NCBI GenBank assembly: GCA_017642965.1
Contig: JAEPOJ010000007.1
Span: 44,330-108,329 of the forward strand
Direction of reading: 5' to 3'
Length of the DNA stretch: 64,000 nucleotides
Source: Phycisphaerales bacterium
GTDB lineage: Bacteria; Planctomycetota; Phycisphaerae; Phycisphaerales; UBA1924
Notes under the pieces: model-generated
The model's input: only the letters and a program-made list of their open reading frames with translations
What the model was told of the DNA's origin: nothing
Database searches by the model: none
Part shown: positions 55,904-64,000 of the stretch, piece by piece
How positions within the stretch are numbered: the first letter of the stretch is position 1
Layout of the letters: each line of letters begins with the position of its first letter
Position numbers and translations under genes: made by a program

Positions 55904-57598
55904 ATGAAATGTGCATCAAATTTGATTTTGGCCTTAACCGTTACATGTGTACCCTTGTCAGGACAAGCAGCCGCGGGTGACGACGTGTTTTTCTCTTGGA
56001 TTCGCAAGCATGATAACGCGAACTCGCCCCCAGCCCTGTACCCTGCCTCGGGCACCACAAACCATTACTCCTATTGCCCGCACGCTGGCGGCCAGCACGG
56101 CCCAGACGTAGAAGACAACAAGATCAAGAGCATATGGAGCGAGATGGAGGATGCCGGACTCGCCGTCGCCATCATGATGCGCGACCGCAACTCACCGTGG
56201 GGTTCCGCGCCGACCTGGGATTGCCTCACAAGCTGTGGCGGGAGCATCCCCGACTACCCCATCAACAACAACATCTTAATCGACCGCAGCCCGTGGACGC
56301 TCGCCTCGGCCTTCGCCATCCGAGACCTGGAATCCGACCAGATGGATTATGTGATCGGCGATGTCGAACCACATGATGGCAACTCCATGACCGATGTGGC
56401 CAACTGGGTCGTCAACATGGCAGACATCTGCTTCGGGAGCAGTTCGCTCGGCGTGACAGGGTACCCAGACGGCACCTCCGACCCAACACACAACATCTCA
56501 CAGGCCACCGTTCAGTCGTGGGACGTCCGACTCGGAAACTACAATACCCACCGGTACCCAACCCTGACTATCGGTGTTAAGACCGTCCCGACGGACATCA
56601 CAAGCGCCTGGGATACTGCCGGCCAGAGCGATGACCTTGCGGATCAACAATACCTGTACACATCAGCCGGTCTGAACGTGATCTCGCCAGATACGTATCC
56701 CCGTGCAAATCATGTTCGCCATACAGTGAACCACTGGACAACCGACTTGAGCCCCACGGTTCGTGCAGCGTATTTGTGGTCAGGTGTTGAAAAGCTCTCC
56801 TCCGCCCTACGTGAGGAAATCGCGTACGGCAATCTCGCGACAAAAGAAATTCTGCCGTGGGTGACGCCGTTTGTGCATCAAGACTTAGACCCGACGGGGG
56901 GACTCTACGCTGACTGCTGGATGCCACCGAGCACGGATTTCCTGGCCACAATCAAGCACCTGCGTCTCCGCGGAGCAGATGGTTTTATCTTCTTTGGCGG
57001 TGAAGATAACCTCGAGCCAGACACTGAGGGTGGACTTGACTTAGATTACTGGTCTCGTACTCATCCAGAAACAGGTGAGTATCTCAACCCATGGTACACC
57101 TCAACCGAGGACTGGGCGGATGCCACTGCGACGCCCCACGGATATGAATGGTTTGAAAAACACGCCCTCGTTTCTTGGGAAGAACTCGATGGCGACTTTG
57201 CCGACAACGCGGTGCCGTACCGCTTGGAGACCGACAAGACCTCAGGGATCGTTGTATCGGCAATCAATGACAAGGGACGCCTCAACATCCTCGTCAGCTA
57301 CATGAAGCCCGTTTCGCGTGGCCCTACGGTGTCGATCGACATGGATGATTTCTTCAAAGAAGCCCGTGATTACAGCTCGGGCACGAACCAGTACATCACT
57401 TGCACGGGCTATTCGCACGTCTACAGCCGCGACTTCTTCACGCCAGATATCGACGGCGACAACGATTACGACTCAACCGACGCGTCAATCTGGGCAGGGC
57501 TCTATGCAGCAGAAGATCCTCGCGCCGATTGGAATCAGGACGGTCTATTTAACAGCACAGACATCACGCTCTTCGGAGACGCTGCAGCGGCGTACTGA
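55904..57598 (+). CDS. Secreted Asp/Asn-rich protein with EF-hand-like C-terminus, function unknown
   Basis: 564 residues from ATG 55904. Signal peptide (MKCASNLILALTVTCVPLSG). The mature protein has a large single domain without motifs I recognise (SPPALYPASGTTNHYSYCPH, SWDVRLGNYNTHRYPTLTIG, HLRLRGADGFIFFGGEDN). The latter with a surface-type AYLW and DPTGGLYADCW could fit a glycosidase-like barrel. The last 50 residues carry two calcium-loop-like repeats (DIDGDNDYDSTDASIWAGLY, WNQDGLFNSTDITLF), but unlike the other secreted proteins they lack a terminal Gly-Cys. The coding style is less GC-rich than its neighbours, hinting at acquisition. Confidence 0.72.
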   Translation: MKCASNLILALTVTCVPLSGQAAAGDDVFFSWIRKHDNANSPPALYPASGTTNHYSYCPHAGGQHGPDVEDNKIKSIWSEMEDAGLAVAIMMRDRNSPWGSAPTWDCLTSCGGSIPDYPINNNILIDRSPWTLASAFAIRDLESDQMDYVIGDVEPHDGNSMTDVANWVVNMADICFGSSSLGVTGYPDGTSDPTHNISQATVQSWDVRLGNYNTHRYPTLTIGVKTVPTDITSAWDTAGQSDDLADQQYLYTSAGLNVISPDTYPRANHVRHTVNHWTTDLSPTVRAAYLWSGVEKLSSALREEIAYGNLATKEILPWVTPFVHQDLDPTGGLYADCWMPPSTDFLATIKHLRLRGADGFIFFGGEDNLEPDTEGGLDLDYWSRTHPETGEYLNPWYTSTEDWADATATPHGYEWFEKHALVSWEELDGDFADNAVPYRLETDKTSGIVVSAINDKGRLNILVSYMKPVSRGPTVSIDMDDFFKEARDYSSGTNQYITCTGYSHVYSRDFFTPDIDGDNDYDSTDASIWAGLYAAEDPRADWNQDGLFNSTDITLFGDAAAAY

Positions 57599-57625
57599 AC
57601 TGAGTTCATTCTCCCAGATCAAAGA

Positions 57626-57653
57626 AGATGCTCCGTAATGGAGCATCTTTTTT
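57626..57653. terminator. Intrinsic terminator between convergent genes
   Basis: AGATGCTCC / GGAGCATCT nine-pair stem, five-base loop, T-run on the plus side and TTCTTT on the minus side. It ends the secreted-protein gene and may also serve trxB. Confidence 0.9.
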
Positions 57654-57686
57654 CTGTTTATGATCAAGGACACATCACTTTAAGTC

Positions 57687-58697
57687 TTAGTGCAGCCCGC
57701 GATCACCGAGCCAGTGCTCCGCGTCGATCGCCGCCTGGCAACCCATGCCCGCGGCCGTGATCGCCTGGCGGTACTTCGCGTCCGCGACGTCGCCCGCCGC
57801 GAAAACACCCTCGATATTCGTCTGACTCGAGCGGGTCTTGAGCTCGATGTACCCGGCTTCGTCGAAATCGAGCGGTGTGTCGAGCAGGAACTTGGTGGCG
57901 GGCGTGTGCCCGATCGCGACAAACATGCCCTTCACGGGCAAGTCGGAGAGCTCGCCGGTCACGGTATCCTGCAGGCGCACGGCGCTGAGCTTCTCGCCCC
58001 CGGAGGCATCCGGCTCGCTCAGGCATTCCACGACCGTCTTATTCCAGAGCACCTCGGCGTTGGGCTTGCCGAGGAACCGTTCCTGCATCACCCGCGATGC
58101 GCGCAGCTCGTCGCGGCGGTGGATCACGTAGACCTTAGAGGCAAAGTTGGTCAGGTACGTGGCCTCTTCCATCGCGGTGTCGCCGCCGCCAACCACACAC
58201 AGCGGCTGATTCCTGAACACGGGGAGCGCCCCGTCGCACACGGCACAAGCGCTGACGCCGCCGCCGGTGGTGGCGAGCTTCATCTCGCTCTCAAGCCCGA
58301 GCCAGTTCGCCGTCGCCCCGGTCGAGATGATCACCGCGTGCGCCTGGATCGTGTCCCCGCCGGACGTATGGAGCGTGTGTGGCGACCCGTCGCTGCTAAA
58401 CTCGCAGCGGACGATGTCCTCACCAACGACCTGCGTCCCGAACCGCTTCGCCTGCTGTTCGAACTTCATCATCATCTCGGGCCCGGCGATGCCATCGGGG
58501 AAGCCCGGGTAGTTCTCAACGTCCGTCGTGAGCATCAGCTGCCCGCCGGGGAGAATCGGCCCGGGGTCCTGCTTCGCCACCCCGACGTACACGACAGGGT
58601 TCAGGTTCGCTCTCGCGGCATAGATCGCCGCGGTCCAACCCGACGGACCCGAACCGATGACGACGACCTTATGCACGCTGCTCTGAGTATCTGACAA
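57687..58697 (-). CDS. trxB: Thioredoxin reductase
   Basis: 336 residues from TTG 58697; AGGAG lies about eight bases upstream and no ATG fits, so the TTG start is favoured. FAD-binding VVVIGSGPSGWTAAIYAARA, redox-active CAVCDGA (Cys151, Cys154), NADPH-binding VVGGGDTAMEEATYLTNF and the final FAVGDVADAKYRQAITAAGM-type FAD motif (here FAAGDVADAKYRQAITAAGM) are present. It reduces thioredoxins with NADPH in the cytoplasm. Confidence 0.95.
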   Translation of the reverse strand: MSDTQSSVHKVVVIGSGPSGWTAAIYAARANLNPVVYVGVAKQDPGPILPGGQLMLTTDVENYPGFPDGIAGPEMMMKFEQQAKRFGTQVVGEDIVRCEFSSDGSPHTLHTSGGDTIQAHAVIISTGATANWLGLESEMKLATTGGGVSACAVCDGALPVFRNQPLCVVGGGDTAMEEATYLTNFASKVYVIHRRDELRASRVMQERFLGKPNAEVLWNKTVVECLSEPDASGGEKLSAVRLQDTVTGELSDLPVKGMFVAIGHTPATKFLLDTPLDFDEAGYIELKTRSSQTNIEGVFAAGDVADAKYRQAITAAGMGCQAAIDAEHWLGDRGLH

Positions 58698-58812
58698 ACC
58701 GTTGCTCCTGAGTTCTGCTGCTGCTCTTCCTGCGCATCGCGGGGCAGGGAAACCCCGGAAAGGCGGGGTCTATTCCCGGAACGAGCGGTCATGATCCTAG
58801 CGCCTCAGAACG

Positions 58813-58845
58813 CATAAAACGGGCCCGCGATCAACGCGGACCCGT
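58813..58845 (-). terminator. Intrinsic terminator of the sigma factor gene
   Basis: On the minus strand ACGGGTCCGCG pairs with CGCGGGCCCGT (one wobble), followed by TTTATG. It lies about 55 bases past the stop of the sigma factor. Confidence 0.8.
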
Positions 58846-58898
58846 TCGCTCGAAGAGAAATGAATGCGAGTGTGGTGTGCTCGCTCGTGTTCCGAATA

Positions 58899-59873
58899 TC
58901 AGCCGGCTTTCACGCCGCGGCCATTCTGGCGCACGCTCGGTGCCCGCTGATCGTCAGCCGACAGATCCTCAAAGACCGGGTCGGCACGACGGAAGAACCG
59001 GGACGGCTTGGCATCGTTCAGACGCTCGTTGAGACGCTCGAGCGATTCCTCGATGATCTGGCGGACGCGTTCGCGGGAGATCCCGACTTCGGCGGCGATC
59101 TCCTTCAGCGTGAGTGGCTCGGATCCATCGAGCCCGAACCGCAGACGGAGGATCTCGGCCTCGCGATCGTCAATCGTTTCCATGAGTCGACGCAGGATCC
59201 CGAGCTCTTCTTCCCGGAGCGACTGGTCGTCGGGAGCGTCCATGCGGTAATCCGCGACGATCCCATCGAGCCCGACGGCTTCGCCGTCGATATCGCGGGG
59301 TGCCTGGTTCGGTGCGTTGAAGGCCTTGACCGCCCGCTTGATGATCTGCACCTTCTTGAGCGGCAGGTCCATCGACTCGGCGAGCTGTTCCATGCTGGGC
59401 TCGTGCCCGAGCTCGGCCTTGAGCTTACGCGAGTGCATCTTCCACTTCGCGATCAGTTCAACCATGTATGCCGGGATGTGAATGGGCTGGTTCGCGTTCA
59501 TCAGAGCACGCTTGATGCCCTGCTTGATCCACCAGCTGCCGTAGGTGCTGAACCGAGCTCCCTGCGCCGGGTCGAACCCCTCGACCGCTCGCATCAGCCC
59601 GATGTTGCCCTCTTCGATCAGATCGGTGATCTGGAGCCCACGGTTGGTGTATTTCTTCGCGATCGCGACCACGAGTCGGAGGTTGCTCTTGATCATGCGA
59701 TCGCGTGCCGCGGGGCACTGCTCGTTGATGATCTTCCAGCCGAGCTCTCGCTCTTCCTCAGCGGTCAGCAATGGATAGCGGTTGATCTCCTGCAGATAGG
59801 TCTGCAATGAAGACTTGACGCTAGACGACGACCCGCGTGAACGGGACACGGACGAACTTACAGATGTGCTCAC
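58899..59873 (-). CDS. Primary-type sigma-70 family RNA polymerase sigma factor
   Basis: 324 residues from GTG 59873; an in-frame stop lies just upstream. Region 1.2 ([20 protein letters not shown]), regions 2.1-2.4 ([60 protein letters not shown]), region 3 and region 4.2 ([20 protein letters not shown]) are present. There is no region 1.1, and the protein ends with a basic tail after ERLNERLND. The recognition helix resembles RpoD/SigA/HrdB types, so it should direct housekeeping or general stress transcription. Whether it is the primary sigma is not certain. Confidence 0.93.
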   Translation of the reverse strand: MSTSVSSSVSRSRGSSSSVKSSLQTYLQEINRYPLLTAEEERELGWKIINEQCPAARDRMIKSNLRLVVAIAKKYTNRGLQITDLIEEGNIGLMRAVEGFDPAQGARFSTYGSWWIKQGIKRALMNANQPIHIPAYMVELIAKWKMHSRKLKAELGHEPSMEQLAESMDLPLKKVQIIKRAVKAFNAPNQAPRDIDGEAVGLDGIVADYRMDAPDDQSLREEELGILRRLMETIDDREAEILRLRFGLDGSEPLTLKEIAAEVGISRERVRQIIEESLERLNERLNDAKPSRFFRRADPVFEDLSADDQRAPSVRQNGRGVKAG

Positions 59874-60173
59874 TTTCCTACCCTACCCTTTCCGCAGCGA
59901 GTGCTGCCGGAAAAAAACAGATGGTTGGGGGGACAGAGATCCCTCCCACTACTCCGTTCGTCAGTCTAACCGATTGGTTCCATCGACGAAAGACGAAAAC
60001 CCCTGAAGCAAGGGGAATTTCTTGGGATCTTGATGCCCGGAAGCTGGGCTGATTGCAGGGGTTAGCACGATCGGAGCACTTTTTTGAGAATATGATCGGT
60101 CTCACATAAACTTTATTGGCATCACCCGAAAACCGTGGCACACTGCGGCCCGCAACGCCCGATACGGAGAAGC

Positions 60174-61001
60174 ATGGAACGCGATCTCACCGAAATGCTC
60201 GAGGAATGGCCCTTCGAACCGGGGAAAATCTCCGTCCGCGTGATCGAGGGCAAGGACGGCGACCCCAGGATTCAGGTCCGCCTCGACCTGGGACTCCTGC
60301 AGATGTACGTCGCCGGTCGCCCCGACGGCAAGCGCCCCGAGGGCTACGACTCCCTGCTGGACTACCACGAATCCCACATCGATCAGATGCAGATGGAGGA
60401 GATCCAGCCCCCTGAAGCGGGTGCCGAGGCCACCCCCGAGGGGTTCACCCCTGATGAAGAAGAGGATGAGGAGACCATCCCCCGCTTCCTCACGCAAGAG
60501 GAGTGCAAAGCGCTCCGCGAGGAAGCCCAGCAGTATTACCACCGCTACATCGCGCTGCTGGTGCTCGAAGACTATGAGGCCGTCGTCCGTGACACTTCAC
60601 GCAACCTGCGCGTGCTGGACCTCTTCCGCGACTACGCGCTCGAAGAAGAAGACCAGCATGCCATGGAAGGTCACCGCCCGTACATCATGATGATGCGTGC
60701 GCGTTCACTCGCGAGCCTTGCCATGAAGGCCGAAGAGAACAAGGCCGCGATCTTCGCGATCGACGAGGGCCTCGAATCACTCAAGAAGTATTACGAGGGC
60801 GTGGAGCGACCGGAACTCTTTGAAGAATCCGGCGAGGTGCAGATGCTCCGCGACATGCGCGATGCCCTGGTGCCCAAGCTCCCGGTCAGTCAGAAGGCGG
60901 AGCTCCGCCAACGCCTCGATGCAGCGATTGCATCCGAGAACTTCGAGCTGGCCGCGATCCTGCGGGACGAGATCCGCATGCTCGGAGGCGACGCGAGCTG
61001 A
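60174..61001 (+). CDS. UVR-motif (UvrB/UvrC-type) protein
   Basis: 275 residues from ATG 60174 with GGAG five bases upstream. The C-terminus ASENFELAAILRDEIRML is a UVR domain, as in UvrB, UvrC and McsA-type regulators. The N-terminal part (VRLDLGLLQMYVAGRPDGKR, YDSLLDYHE) and the TPR-like middle (YYHRYIALLVLEDYEAVVRD, NKAAIFAIDEGLESLKKYYE) are not recognised. Possible role: protein-protein contacts in DNA repair or proteolysis regulation. Divergent from the sigma factor across a 300-base gap that shows no clear gene. Confidence 0.82.
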   Translation: MERDLTEMLEEWPFEPGKISVRVIEGKDGDPRIQVRLDLGLLQMYVAGRPDGKRPEGYDSLLDYHESHIDQMQMEEIQPPEAGAEATPEGFTPDEEEDEETIPRFLTQEECKALREEAQQYYHRYIALLVLEDYEAVVRDTSRNLRVLDLFRDYALEEEDQHAMEGHRPYIMMMRARSLASLAMKAEENKAAIFAIDEGLESLKKYYEGVERPELFEESGEVQMLRDMRDALVPKLPVSQKAELRQRLDAAIASENFELAAILRDEIRMLGGDAS

Positions 61002-61007
61002 TCGGGC

Positions 61008-62924
61008 TCAGCTCGCCTGCCCGGCTCGCTCGGCCCGCGCTCGTTTTACAAGCACGGAGAGCAGTGTGATGTCTGAAGGCGTGATCCCTTCGAGACGCGA
61101 CGCCTGACCGAAAGTCGTTGGCCTGTACTTCTCCAAGGCAACCTTCGCTTCGGTACGCATGGAATCGAGCGCTGCGTAGTCCATCCAATCGGGGAGCGGG
61201 CGATGCTCGAGCTCCGCACTCCGTTCGATCTCGCGGCGCTGACGCTCGATGTATGGCGCATATCGCGCCTCGGAATGCAGGGTCAGCCAGACACCGCGGG
61301 GCTGCTCGCCGAGATGGGGGGCGAGCGATTCCCTGAGATCATGGACCGTAAAACCCGGTTCAAGCATTCGCTGCTCGATCGTTTTCTCACCGTCCTTGAG
61401 CCTGCGCATCAATGCACGCCCCTCCTCAAGCTTCTGAGTCCGCTGCGTGTGGCGCTCCCACCGCTCGCGTCCGAGTGTGGAGTGCTCGAGCAGCCCGAGC
61501 CGTTTCGCGACCGGTGTCAGGCGGTCCGGCGCGTTATCTCCGCGGAGTATCAGGCGGTGCTCTGCACGGCTGGTAAACATCCGGTAGGGCTCACGCGGTG
61601 TCTTCGTGACCAGGTCATCCATCAGCACACCGATGTACGCCAGATCCCGACCGAAGCTGAACGGTTCATATCCATCGGCCCCATCACGCGCGAGCATCGC
61701 CGCATTGATACCCGCGACCAGCCCCTGCGCTGCCGCCTCCTCGTACCCGCTCGTCCCGTTGATCTGGCCAGCGAGGAACAGGTTCCGCACCCCTCGGGCT
61801 TCGCCGGTCGTCAGGATCTGGTGCGGGCGGACCATGTCATACTCGACCGCGTACCCGTGCTGCAGGATTTCGGCGTTCTCGCACCCCGGCATCCGCTTGA
61901 CGATCTCGTCCTGAATATCGGCCGGCAGGCTGGTCGCGATCCCATTGCAATAGATCCAGTCGCTCTCGAGTGATTCCGGCTCCAGATACACACCGTGCGA
62001 TTCCCGCTCTCGGAATCGCACTACCTTGTCCTCGATGCTCGGGCAGTACCTCGGGCCCTGAGCCAGGTTCCCGGAGTACATAGGTGCCCGATCCAGATTC
62101 GCGCGGATCAGCTCGTGCGCCTCTTCGCTCGTCCTCGACTGCCAGCACCCGACCTGCTCGAGCAACGGGAATCGGGCGCAGTTAGTCTCGCCGGCCGACC
62201 ATCCGCCGGGGGTCAGCTCCGAGAATGGGGTCGGCTCTTGATCCCCAAACTCCAGCTCGAGCGCGTCGGTATCGATCGTGCTCACCCGGAGCCGCGGCGG
62301 GGTGCCAGTTCGGAGCCGCCCGAGCTCAAACCCAAGCTCCTGCAGGCAGGCAGAGATGCCGTACGCGGCAGCCTCGCCGCGGCGCCCACCGGGCTGCTGA
62401 TCCTCGCCCGTGTGCATCAGCCCCCGCATGAAGGTTCCAGTCGTCAATACGAGCGAAGGGGCGAGCAGGTCCCGCTCTCCGTCCCGAGTTGCGATCCGTA
62501 TACCGACCGCACGTCTGGGAGCACCTTCAGTGGTCAGGATCTGCTCGACCGTCCCCTCGACCAGATCGATCTCCGGGCGTGATCCGATGAGATCCTGAGC
62601 CACCCTCGCGTACGCGGCTTTATCTGACTGACAACGCTGCCCATGGACAGCCGCCCCTTTGGAGGTGTTCAGGACCTTGAACTGGATCCCAGTGGCGTCT
62701 GCCACGAGGCCCATGAACCCGCCCATCGCGTCCACTTCTCGGACCAGTTGCCCCTTGGCGAGCCCACCGATGGCCGGATTGCAGCTGAGCATGCCCACCT
62801 TGGACGTGGCGATCGTTACCAGTGCGACGCTCGATGCCCCGCCGAGCAGGTTGGCGGCCGCCCACGCGGCTTCCAGCCCCGCGTGCCCCCCACCGATCAC
62901 AATGACCTGATAGTCCTGATCCAT
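61008..62924 (-). CDS. mnmG: tRNA uridine-5-carboxymethylaminomethyl modification enzyme MnmG (GidA)
   Basis: 638 residues from ATG 62924 (a GTG one codon earlier is also in frame). FAD-binding VIVIGGGHAGLEAAWAAANL, LSCNPAIGGLAKGQLVREVD, GIQFKVLNTSKGAAVHGQRC and the C-terminal EYRQT-like region are typical; the NADH/FAD motifs LFLAGQINGTSGYEEAAAQG are present. It works with MnmE to modify the wobble U of certain tRNAs. The only MnmE-like gene here (43720) is truncated, so its true partner may lie elsewhere. Confidence 0.95.
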   Translation of the reverse strand: MDQDYQVIVIGGGHAGLEAAWAAANLLGGASSVALVTIATSKVGMLSCNPAIGGLAKGQLVREVDAMGGFMGLVADATGIQFKVLNTSKGAAVHGQRCQSDKAAYARVAQDLIGSRPEIDLVEGTVEQILTTEGAPRRAVGIRIATRDGERDLLAPSLVLTTGTFMRGLMHTGEDQQPGGRRGEAAAYGISACLQELGFELGRLRTGTPPRLRVSTIDTDALELEFGDQEPTPFSELTPGGWSAGETNCARFPLLEQVGCWQSRTSEEAHELIRANLDRAPMYSGNLAQGPRYCPSIEDKVVRFRERESHGVYLEPESLESDWIYCNGIATSLPADIQDEIVKRMPGCENAEILQHGYAVEYDMVRPHQILTTGEARGVRNLFLAGQINGTSGYEEAAAQGLVAGINAAMLARDGADGYEPFSFGRDLAYIGVLMDDLVTKTPREPYRMFTSRAEHRLILRGDNAPDRLTPVAKRLGLLEHSTLGRERWERHTQRTQKLEEGRALMRRLKDGEKTIEQRMLEPGFTVHDLRESLAPHLGEQPRGVWLTLHSEARYAPYIERQRREIERSAELEHRPLPDWMDYAALDSMRTEAKVALEKYRPTTFGQASRLEGITPSDITLLSVLVKRARAERAGQAS

Positions 62925-63053
62925 CACCGATTTTACGCAAGAATCAGCGAAATCAAGCGTTCACAGGTCGTACATATCTTGGCAGGACGCTGTTTGTCTG
63001 GTACCCTATGCGAAACATCCAGAAGTGATTCCTATTTGATGGAAGGACCGTTG

Positions 63054-64000
63054 ATGAAGTTTCTACGCGCTCGTCGAACCAAGTTGAGCCTCCTCGCGTT
63101 ACTCGGGATGATGTGCATCACCAGCACACAGTCGATTGCGGACGAGGTCGTCATGCGTGACGGAACCGTGCATACAGGCAAAGTCGTCTCGCGTGATCGT
63201 CGCACGATCGTGATCGACACCGAGATCCACGGGATCAGCACCCGCCTGGAACTCGATCGACGCAGTGTTCGGTCCATCGTCATCTCAGACGATGCGGAAG
63301 AGACCCCAGCGACAACCACCGACGCGGGAAGCCCCTCGACGCTTTCCATCCCAACCGCGGTTGAGCCCGAAGAGGACGAGGACGTCGTGCTCAAGCGTGA
63401 TGGCTACAACCTCGTGCTCGAAGTCCCGCTCAAAGGGACCTTCGGGCAGGACATCTACCCGCTGGGCATCGCCAACTCCCTCGCTTGGGCGAAAGAGGTT
63501 GGCGTGACCGATGTCGTGTTCCGGATCAACTCCGGCGGCGGCGAGGTTTGGTGTGCCAGCGATATGGTCGAGATCATGAAGGAATACCGCGGCGACTTCA
63601 AGATGCACATGCTCATCGAGTCCGCGATCAGCGCATCGATCTGGCCCAGCTTTACATGCGACACCATTACGATGGCGCCTGGCTCTGACTTTGGTGGTGC
63701 CGTGGTGTACCGTGCATCCACCAACAACCTCGAAGTCGATAAAAAGATGAACTCCATCTACGCCAGCAAGCTCTCATCGGCCGCCGAGGCAAACGGACAC
63801 CTGGGCATCCTCGTTCCTGCGATGATTGTGTCGGATAACTCGGTGTACGCCTACAAGGACCAAAACGGAGAGTGGCAGTTCTCAGATACAACGGAAGGGA
63901 TCCCGAGTAACTATGAGACCATCGACGGTCCTGACACTATTTTGACGCTCACGCATAAGCAGGCACAGAAGTATGGCTTGACCTACATCTTGGAGGGCGG
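63054..64000 (+). CDS. ClpP/SppA-class (NfeD-like) membrane-associated serine protease, partial
   Basis: At least 315 residues from ATG 63054 (AAGGA seven bases upstream); it runs off the right edge without a stop. A signal peptide (MKFLRARRTKLSLLALLGMM) leads to a short beta domain (VVMRDGTVHTGKVVSRDRRT). From about 120 there is a ClpP/crotonase-like fold: LEVPLKGTFGQDIYPLGIAN, VVFRINSGGGEVWCASDMVE, IESAISASIWPSFTCDTITM and APGSDFGGAVVYRASTNNLE. The Ser of SAS in the third block is where SppA/NfeD-type proteases have their nucleophile; this assignment is tentative. Membrane protein quality control or signal peptide digestion is likely. Confidence 0.82.
   Translation, partial: MKFLRARRTKLSLLALLGMMCITSTQSIADEVVMRDGTVHTGKVVSRDRRTIVIDTEIHGISTRLELDRRSVRSIVISDDAEETPATTTDAGSPSTLSIPTAVEPEEDEDVVLKRDGYNLVLEVPLKGTFGQDIYPLGIANSLAWAKEVGVTDVVFRINSGGGEVWCASDMVEIMKEYRGDFKMHMLIESAISASIWPSFTCDTITMAPGSDFGGAVVYRASTNNLEVDKKMNSIYASKLSSAAEANGHLGILVPAMIVSDNSVYAYKDQNGEWQFSDTTEGIPSNYETIDGPDTILTLTHKQAQKYGLTYILEG

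Overview
The window looks like chromosome of a planctomycete, most probably class Phycisphaerae. The reasons are a high-GC genome, several secreted proteins ending in a paired EF-hand-like (dockerin-like) module that closes with Gly-Cys, a VPSP...RRQR-type sorting tail, a Ser/Thr kinase with tandem TPRs, a DUF11-repeat lipoprotein, and lipid A and heptose genes. This is inference from gene families; there is no rRNA gene to confirm it. All calls were made by eye from translated sequence, without searches.

Layout. 1-3171: a partial hypothetical gene running off the left edge, then a secreted vanadium-haloperoxidase-like protein with a dockerin-like tail (minus strand). 3374-13546: a plus-strand copper/silver-type efflux module made of a small Cys-rich protein, a TolC-like lipoprotein, an RND adaptor with two metal-binding CxMHP modules, a CusA-like pump, a four-fold TRASH/YHS-like periplasmic protein, a DUF305 protein and an HMA-MauE fusion. 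Most of its genes overlap or nearly touch. No regulator gene is present, but a TTTACCC...GGGTAAA inverted repeat lies upstream. 13547-14340: decayed DNA with a tRNA 3'-end-like fragment and a frameshifted C-terminal remnant of a NrfA-type cytochrome c nitrite reductase, closed by a strong terminator. 14384-19268: three minus-strand secreted proteins in a row, each with a dockerin-like Gly-Cys tail.

19476-24630: a Met/Cys PLP lyase, a hairpin-rich non-coding stretch, a glycosylasparaginase and a Ser/Thr kinase with TPRs. 24879-27052: a tightly overlapping four-gene membrane redox cassette (64-aa and 35-aa membrane peptides, a ferric-reductase-like/Rieske fusion and an anchored protein), followed by a nitrilase. 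27913-31132: rplS, a zinc-type dehydrogenase, rpsP and trmD, a dispersed form of the usual rpsP-rimM-trmD-rplS operon. 31241-46695: housekeeping and envelope genes (Cys-rich lipoprotein, hldE, ASCH, maf, DUF11 lipoprotein, lpxK, serS, MGMT, RluA, YfgM-like, a shortened MnmE-like GTPase, coaX) and several unknowns.

47216-64000: an orphan secretin, a STAS/RsbW-like partner-switch pair, an iscS-iscU-iscA cluster, a tandem ACT protein, a TlpA-like thioredoxin, a secreted Asn/Asp-rich protein, trxB, a primary-type sigma factor, a UVR-motif protein, mnmG and a partial ClpP/SppA-class protein running off the right edge.

Recurring style: GTGA/ATGA four-base stop-start overlaps, frequent GTG (once TTG) starts, and well-formed intrinsic terminators at many gene ends. 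The most unusual items are the metal-handling module with its layered Cys/His/Met proteins, the membrane-peptide/Rieske cassette with a 35-aa gene, the shortened MnmE-like GTPase, the 19-Cys lipoprotein and two gene leaders carrying perfect palindromes.
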